64,000 nucleotides of DNA. Source: Nepenthes gracilis (Eukaryota; Streptophyta; Magnoliopsida; Caryophyllales; Nepenthaceae). Below are positions 58,941 through 64,000 of this stretch, in pieces. Numbering within the stretch: position 1 is the first letter of the stretch; the number at the start of each line of letters is the position of its first letter. Where the stretch lies: assembly GCA_033239525.1 (NCBI GenBank), contig BSYO01000016.1, positions 9,125,045 to 9,189,044 of the forward strand, read 5' to 3'. Under the pieces are notes generated by a model, which ran no database searches, was not told the DNA's origin, and saw nothing but the letters and a program-made list of their open reading frames with translations. Both the position numbers and the translations under genes were made by a program.

Positions 58941-61900
58941 AATCCATATTACATTCCTGACATCTAATTATTCTTATAACTTTTAGACCGTGGACATGAC
59001 ATATTGAGGCTGGGACAGTGGTTGGTATATCATATACTATTGATAACTTTATATATTTATTATTATTACCCGACATGCTTATTTGTGTTCCTCTATTATT
59101 GATTATAACTACTTATTGGGTATTCAATTTACCCTTATATTTTATTCGTTTCAGAGTAGATAGGTTAACATCAAAATAGAAGGGATCGCATATTGCCATA
59201 TAGAATCCAGATTGAGGTAATGTTAGAAATTAAGGCTTCCGTAATAGGAATTTGAGATTTTTGTTTGTTCATTGACTTTTAAACATTTATTGGGTTTTCA
59301 TTTATAGGGATTTGATATTATGGATATCAATACTATTTCTATTTTAAGTAATTTATTATTAGTATTATGAATATTTATTTTAATGATGTAATTATAATGA
59401 TCATTTATGAAGTCATAAATTTAGTAATTCGATGATTTTGATTTTATTTATATTAAGTCATGTTCTAATTTATGATGTGTAATTAATAATTTTAAATGAT
59501 TCAAGATATTTGCTTGGATGGTCCGAACCGAGTTAGAAAACTCGGACTCGGGTCCTTACATAGGCAGAATCAAAGCCGTTGAAAACGTCAAGTTTGGGTA
59601 AAAACAATGTGTCTCTCTACTCTCAATCAAGCCCCAAACAATGTGTTTTGGAAACCAGAGCCATCTAGTAGAACACTGAAGGAGCTAAGCTATGTCTTTT
59701 CTGCTACCACAATAATGATAAAGCTGATGTCATCACTTTCAAATTAATGAAGTATTTTCCTGTGGTTTGGTTTAACTTGTCCATAAAGGCTGGTTCAATT
59801 AGCTTTGGGTTATCAGATTGAGGGTCTAGATTAACATGGAATCAGTCTAGTTGGGAGACCAAATTATTTGATGATCCAAACTGTCAGAATTTCAAATTAT
59901 TAAAATCTATCTATTGACAATAAGCTACTTTTTTCAAGCAACAATGTGAAGAACACAAAAGTGCCAAAATGTACTACCAGAAGAAAAATATTGATCTGAA
60001 TAATTTTATTAATCTAAGCTTTTCTCAGCTTACAACCCCCAATGAGAGAAAATATGAAAGAGGCCGATTAAAAAACTGTGACCTAAATGTAAAATGTTCA
60101 AATTTTTTTAGTCAATAATATATTCAAGAATATGATCCTATGAGGCTAAAAGTTTAAAAAAAAAAAATCAGCCATATGGGGCAAAAATATAGCCTCCCAT
60201 CCGGCTTCAAAAGTTCAACATGCCCTTGCTCTAGTCTATGAAACGTTTATTAGATGTCATCTCTTTCGCCACACGACGCCACAGGAGGTTGATGAGGTGG
60301 AAGCGAAGAGTGTAGAACCGAGTTCATTTTGGTCCTAGATGTTACATAAAAGAGAAAAACCAACTTACTTTTTCTATAAAAGAAGGTAATCAATGCGGAC
60401 TTTAAAAATATCTTCGGAAGACAATAATGTCGCTCGAAAATTCACTCCTCTAGGTCATAGCAAGCATGTTCTCCATTAAATAATGGAGCATCCTATCCAA
60501 GAAGGATCAAATAATTCACCATCATGTGTTAAAGAGGATGCTTTTGTGGCTAGAAATGTGAAGAAAATTCCTTAGTTTTAGCCAAAGTTGAATCAGCTTA
60601 TAAAAGAAAATAATGCCAATCAAAGCAAGGAATCTAGGTAAAAAGGGGAAAGGAATCATTTCCTGATTGACGAGGTTAATCAGCTACAGATAATATTCCA
60701 AAATAGGCACACACAACCGTCTTCACAAGCACGCGTAGTTGGCTTAGTAGGAGTGCTAGCCAATTTTCTATTTTAACATACTCAGAGTTTGAATTCAACC
60801 TCAGAATATAAGGAGTTAGTGTTAAGTATGATCCAAAGAAAAACACTCCAATCTAACATGAACCAAAGTGAATCATCAAGGCATTTAACCTGATTGAGAA
60901 CATACTTACCAAAATTACAACTAATTAGCTGGGTGATCACATGATTAGATAAACAAGTCATTTAATCTTAACGAATAGTTATATATAATTGAAGAATGAT
61001 TAATCACGTCGAAAAGGTAGCAACAACCTAATAAATACCAAATAATAACTGTTAGATGATTACTAAATTATTATAAGCAATGGTCATATAATTATTGTAA
61101 TAGTTGGTAATAAATGCAATGTAACAATTTTGATAGCAACTTTGCCAATTTCAAATAGATGGACTAACTGGCACCCAAACTATAAATATAGATCCTCAAT
61201 CAAGGATGGAGGCATCAAATGTTTTGGCAAAACTATCACTTGTTACAAATATAACTAAAATACCAAAGCACAGTCCTTTTAGTATATTCAAATCTACACT
61301 CATCCCTTTTTTTTTTCTTTTTTGAGTCTTTCAATTTTTTTAGAAAAATTATTGATTTAGGTATTAAAAAATATATCAAAGAGTAAGTCTTATATATATC
61401 TTACATCTTATTAAATTATTATGGTATGTAAGATCCAAATTTAAAATTACAAATGTCAAACTTGTTTTCTTTTGGACCAACAGAAGATATTATCCGTTTT
61501 TTAAACTTATACGATAATTCAGATTTTAGATATGTATCAAAAACTAAATCCAATATATATGCCTTAGGTTGGAACTTAAAAAGGCATGGATATAATCACA
61601 AGACACAAAATAGACAAATGCTTACACGTTATTTTTTGAAAAGTAAAAAAGAAAACACAATCGTTATTAATAATAATATATTGTTTTTATTTTATCATTA
61701 AAAAAATTTTAATCAGAAAACCTGAAAAAGAGGTATGCAAATCCGACAATTTAACAAGATTATCCTGTGAGATACATCACATAATTAGAGAGAGAGAGAG
61801 AGGGGATGGAGGGAGAATGGAAGATTGAGTTTTTAATTATTTTTAAAATATTATTTTGTTTTAATTTTTCTTTTTTAATTTGATAGTAATAACCATATTT

Positions 61901-62263
61901 TTAAAAATTATAAAATAGTTCAATTAATTAAAGAAAGGTCAAAATATCTCGTAATCCATTAAAATATTATGGCATATGTGCCATGTGTGTAGTGCGCTAA
62001 TTCGTGAGAAGTGTTGATATTTTCAGACCATACTTGGATCGAGTTTCATAAAATATATATATTTCCATAGTGAAATGTGTGTATATATATATATATATAG
62101 CCTGGCTGGACTAGGCATTAAAAGTAACCGGATATCCCAACCTTGGCCTGATTATTTTATTGATTCTTTTCATTTAGGGCTCCGTTGGTTATGGCCGATC
62201 ACAAAAATATTTAACGGGCAGCCTCGCCCTGTTCCAATCAGGCAATCATGGCCGTTGCCACCG
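58941..62263. other. Intergenic DNA, no gene recognised
   Basis: AT-rich. A GGGTCCTTACA at about 59549-59559 resembles a gypsy LTR end, but no partner was found. The 82-codon frame at 61453-61701 has no recognisable family. A (GA)n run lies at 61789-61802 and a TA run at 62085-62098. The last 150-200 bp is probably the 3' UTR of the BELL gene. Confidence 0.5.
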
Positions 62264-63469
62264 TCAGACTGGAAAAATGATGCCTTGGAAAACATCGCTG
62301 CCGCTCATACCCACACCCACACCAGCCGTTATTTGTTCCTCGCTAAATTTCAGCATCTCATTTTCTGGCATCGCGTTTCGGTTGCCATCTTTTCCCCAAT
62401 CGAACGCTGCTGCAGTGGGACCTGCCATGACTACATCAGCAACGTCAAGAGAGTTGGAGTTGAGTTGCAACTGCTGAGGATGACATCTCTGAGTTGGCGG
62501 GGAAATCACATCTTCTCCACTTACGTTGCTTGGCAGCGTGTGATCGTCTTCCGTTGCTCCAGTAGCAGCGTTTTCGGATGACGAGTTTGAGCTCATTTCT
62601 GCATTCCCAGCCTCTTCTTTATATATTTCTTCAACCATGGGCTTCCAGAGGCGCACGCGAGCATTTATAAACCAATTTGACACCTGGGGGAACCAAGTAG
62701 ATTAATTTTCCTTCACTTCTATGAGCTACGAGCAAGGCCAGCCCTTTAAAATTTAAAATAATAATAACAATCATAATAATCTTTGGATATCAATATTCAT
62801 AAAGACATGGAACATATAAATGTAGAAAATAACGACATGTTCCCGTTCCATTGGGCTTCCACGCAATATCTGCCAAGGATTAGACTAGTGCCAAAATCAA
62901 ACAAACATCTCTTCATTATACCTGGCTTCTTGTCAAGCCTGTCTGCCGGGCAAGCATGATCTTTTGACACTCATTTGGGTATCTGATCATAAGAAATCAA
63001 GCTGGAAATTATTAAGAGAAGCAGCCGGAGCATCAACAACCTGGGACATAATAGGGACTCCAGAAAGGAAGAACAAATTTCAAACTCACGGATGCAAGAA
63101 GTGCTCAAAGAGCCAAGCACGGAGAATGGAAACAGCGCTTTCAGGCAACCCGCGCTGTGGCCTCCATGTATGTTGTCGCATTATGCCAAGCTGCTGATGG
63201 GCTTGTTGCTGCCGGAGCTGCTGATCCACATAGCGCAGGCGAGTGATGCCATCATCCCCTTTGCTTCCCGAGGTCTCCTGCTCTCCTAGGGTCTTCCTAG
63301 TCACACGAATCTGACCGCTGATTGCGTCACGCAAGCAGCGGAAGCGACAAGATATTGTCTGGACAGAGAGTGCTGTGTATGGTCTAGCAGCACCTGACCC
63401 CACGACTGAATCAAAAGAAGACACGACAGCCAGCATCTTATGATAATACTGATTGTATTTTCTATCAAT
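62264..63469 (-). CDS. BELL-class (TALE) homeodomain transcription factor, 3' part
   Basis: Three exons join in frame: 63090-63469, 62922-62982 (61 bp, the conserved BELL homeobox exon) and 62264-62683. The first gives the POX/BELL region ([57 protein letters not shown]) and the start of the homeodomain ([20 protein letters not shown]). The second encodes [20 protein letters not shown]. The last encodes recognition helix [19 protein letters not shown] and a Ser/Asn-rich tail ending GIIFPV. BELL proteins pair with KNOX homeodomain proteins and act in the nucleus in meristem, leaf and fruit patterning. The SKY-domain exon lies beyond 64000. The BLH1-like clade is a guess from memory. Confidence 0.93.
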
Positions 63470-64000
63470 CTGCAACAACAAAATGATAAGAGATGAAATA
63501 GTTCTCTTCTTCAATTTGTTTTTTTTTTTTTTTTACGGCTTTCAATGATCAGAATCATCACATATCCTAGTTTAATTCTGCGAAACCAACGGAAAGCTGA
63601 GTTGCACGTTCCACAGACATTAGTTATCTCAACAGCAATACAATTTTCCATTTGAGAGGAAAAAAAAAGAGAGAGGGAAAAAGAGGGGAACTACGGAAAC
63701 ACCAGCAGCCTCCTTGTTTCTTAAGATAATTAATATCATTAAAGGACGAAGGAAACATATTACTTTAATAGGCATTCCATAATCTTAAGCTAGAAATTTG
63801 GAAAAGGTAACACCTCCTAATGTTTCAGCAGAGAAAAACACGAATACACCGACGACTATCAGCTCAGAGTAAATGTTGTTTTTGTTGAGTTATAGTTTAC
63901 TCCCGTGTAAGTCTCATACCTATTTGAAGTATTGTTTGATAGCACACACAAGGATGCCATGCGTTAAACTGATCTTGGAAAATTACAGAGTGACGCACAA
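63470..64000 (-). other. Intron of the BELL gene running off the window
   Basis: The acceptor TTGCAG is at 63470-63475 on the minus strand; no upstream exon with an LLAMLDE-like segment appears before the window ends. A poly-T run lies at about 63519-63533. Confidence 0.6.

Noticed and set aside
61453..61701. 82-codon ORF
   Set aside because: AT-rich, no recognisable domain, no conserved start context; chance frame is likely.

Overview
The window is plant nuclear DNA, most likely from a eudicot. Evidence: GT-AG introns, three recognisable plant genes, and a landscape dominated by LTR retrotransposons of the plant-specific Tat (Ty3-gypsy), copia and Sirevirus types. Species cannot be read from the sequence. 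All identities and family names come from reading motifs by eye; no database search was run.

Host genes. (1) 4878-6694 (+): three-exon gene for the mitochondrial complex I B8/NDUFA2-type subunit. (2) 22584-29294 (-): 14-exon SEC14-nodulin phosphatidylinositol transfer protein of the SFH family, about 621 residues, with two possible C-termini. (3) 62264-63469 (-): the last three coding exons of a BELL-class homeodomain transcription factor; its 5' part lies beyond position 64000. They are ordinary, unrelated genes in different orientations.

Mobile DNA, left to right. A heavily decayed Tork-like copia remnant (2016-4477) lies about 400 bp upstream of the NDUFA2-like start codon. A full-length 12.6 kb Tat-lineage Ty3-gypsy element (7825-20437) has 1.2 kb LTRs and a TATAT target duplication. 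It carries gag, protease, RT, two RNase H domains and integrase (all broken), an internal ~1.29 kb duplication, several tandem-repeat arrays, and a spliced gene on its antisense strand. A solo LTR of the same family sits at 33552-34611 in reverse orientation, again flanked by TATAT. A composite copia locus (36691-46320, minus) has three LTR copies (one partial), one nearly complete and one mostly deleted body, and tRNA-like sequences in the leaders. A Sirevirus-like element that encodes only gag (48190-52653, minus) has ~1060 bp LTRs and several polypurine-tract motifs. A Ty3-gypsy gag remnant (54380-55110, +) is followed by a 1.56 kb tandem duplication with ~320 bp subrepeats (55213-58940).

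The remaining stretches (29900-33551, 34612-36690, 46321-48189, 52654-54379, 58941-62263) are AT-rich and hold no gene I can support. The points most worth following are the complete-looking antisense transcription unit in the Tat element, paired WRKY-type W-boxes in its LTRs and 36-bp array, the tRNA-like units in the copia leaders, and the gag-only Sirevirus derivative.
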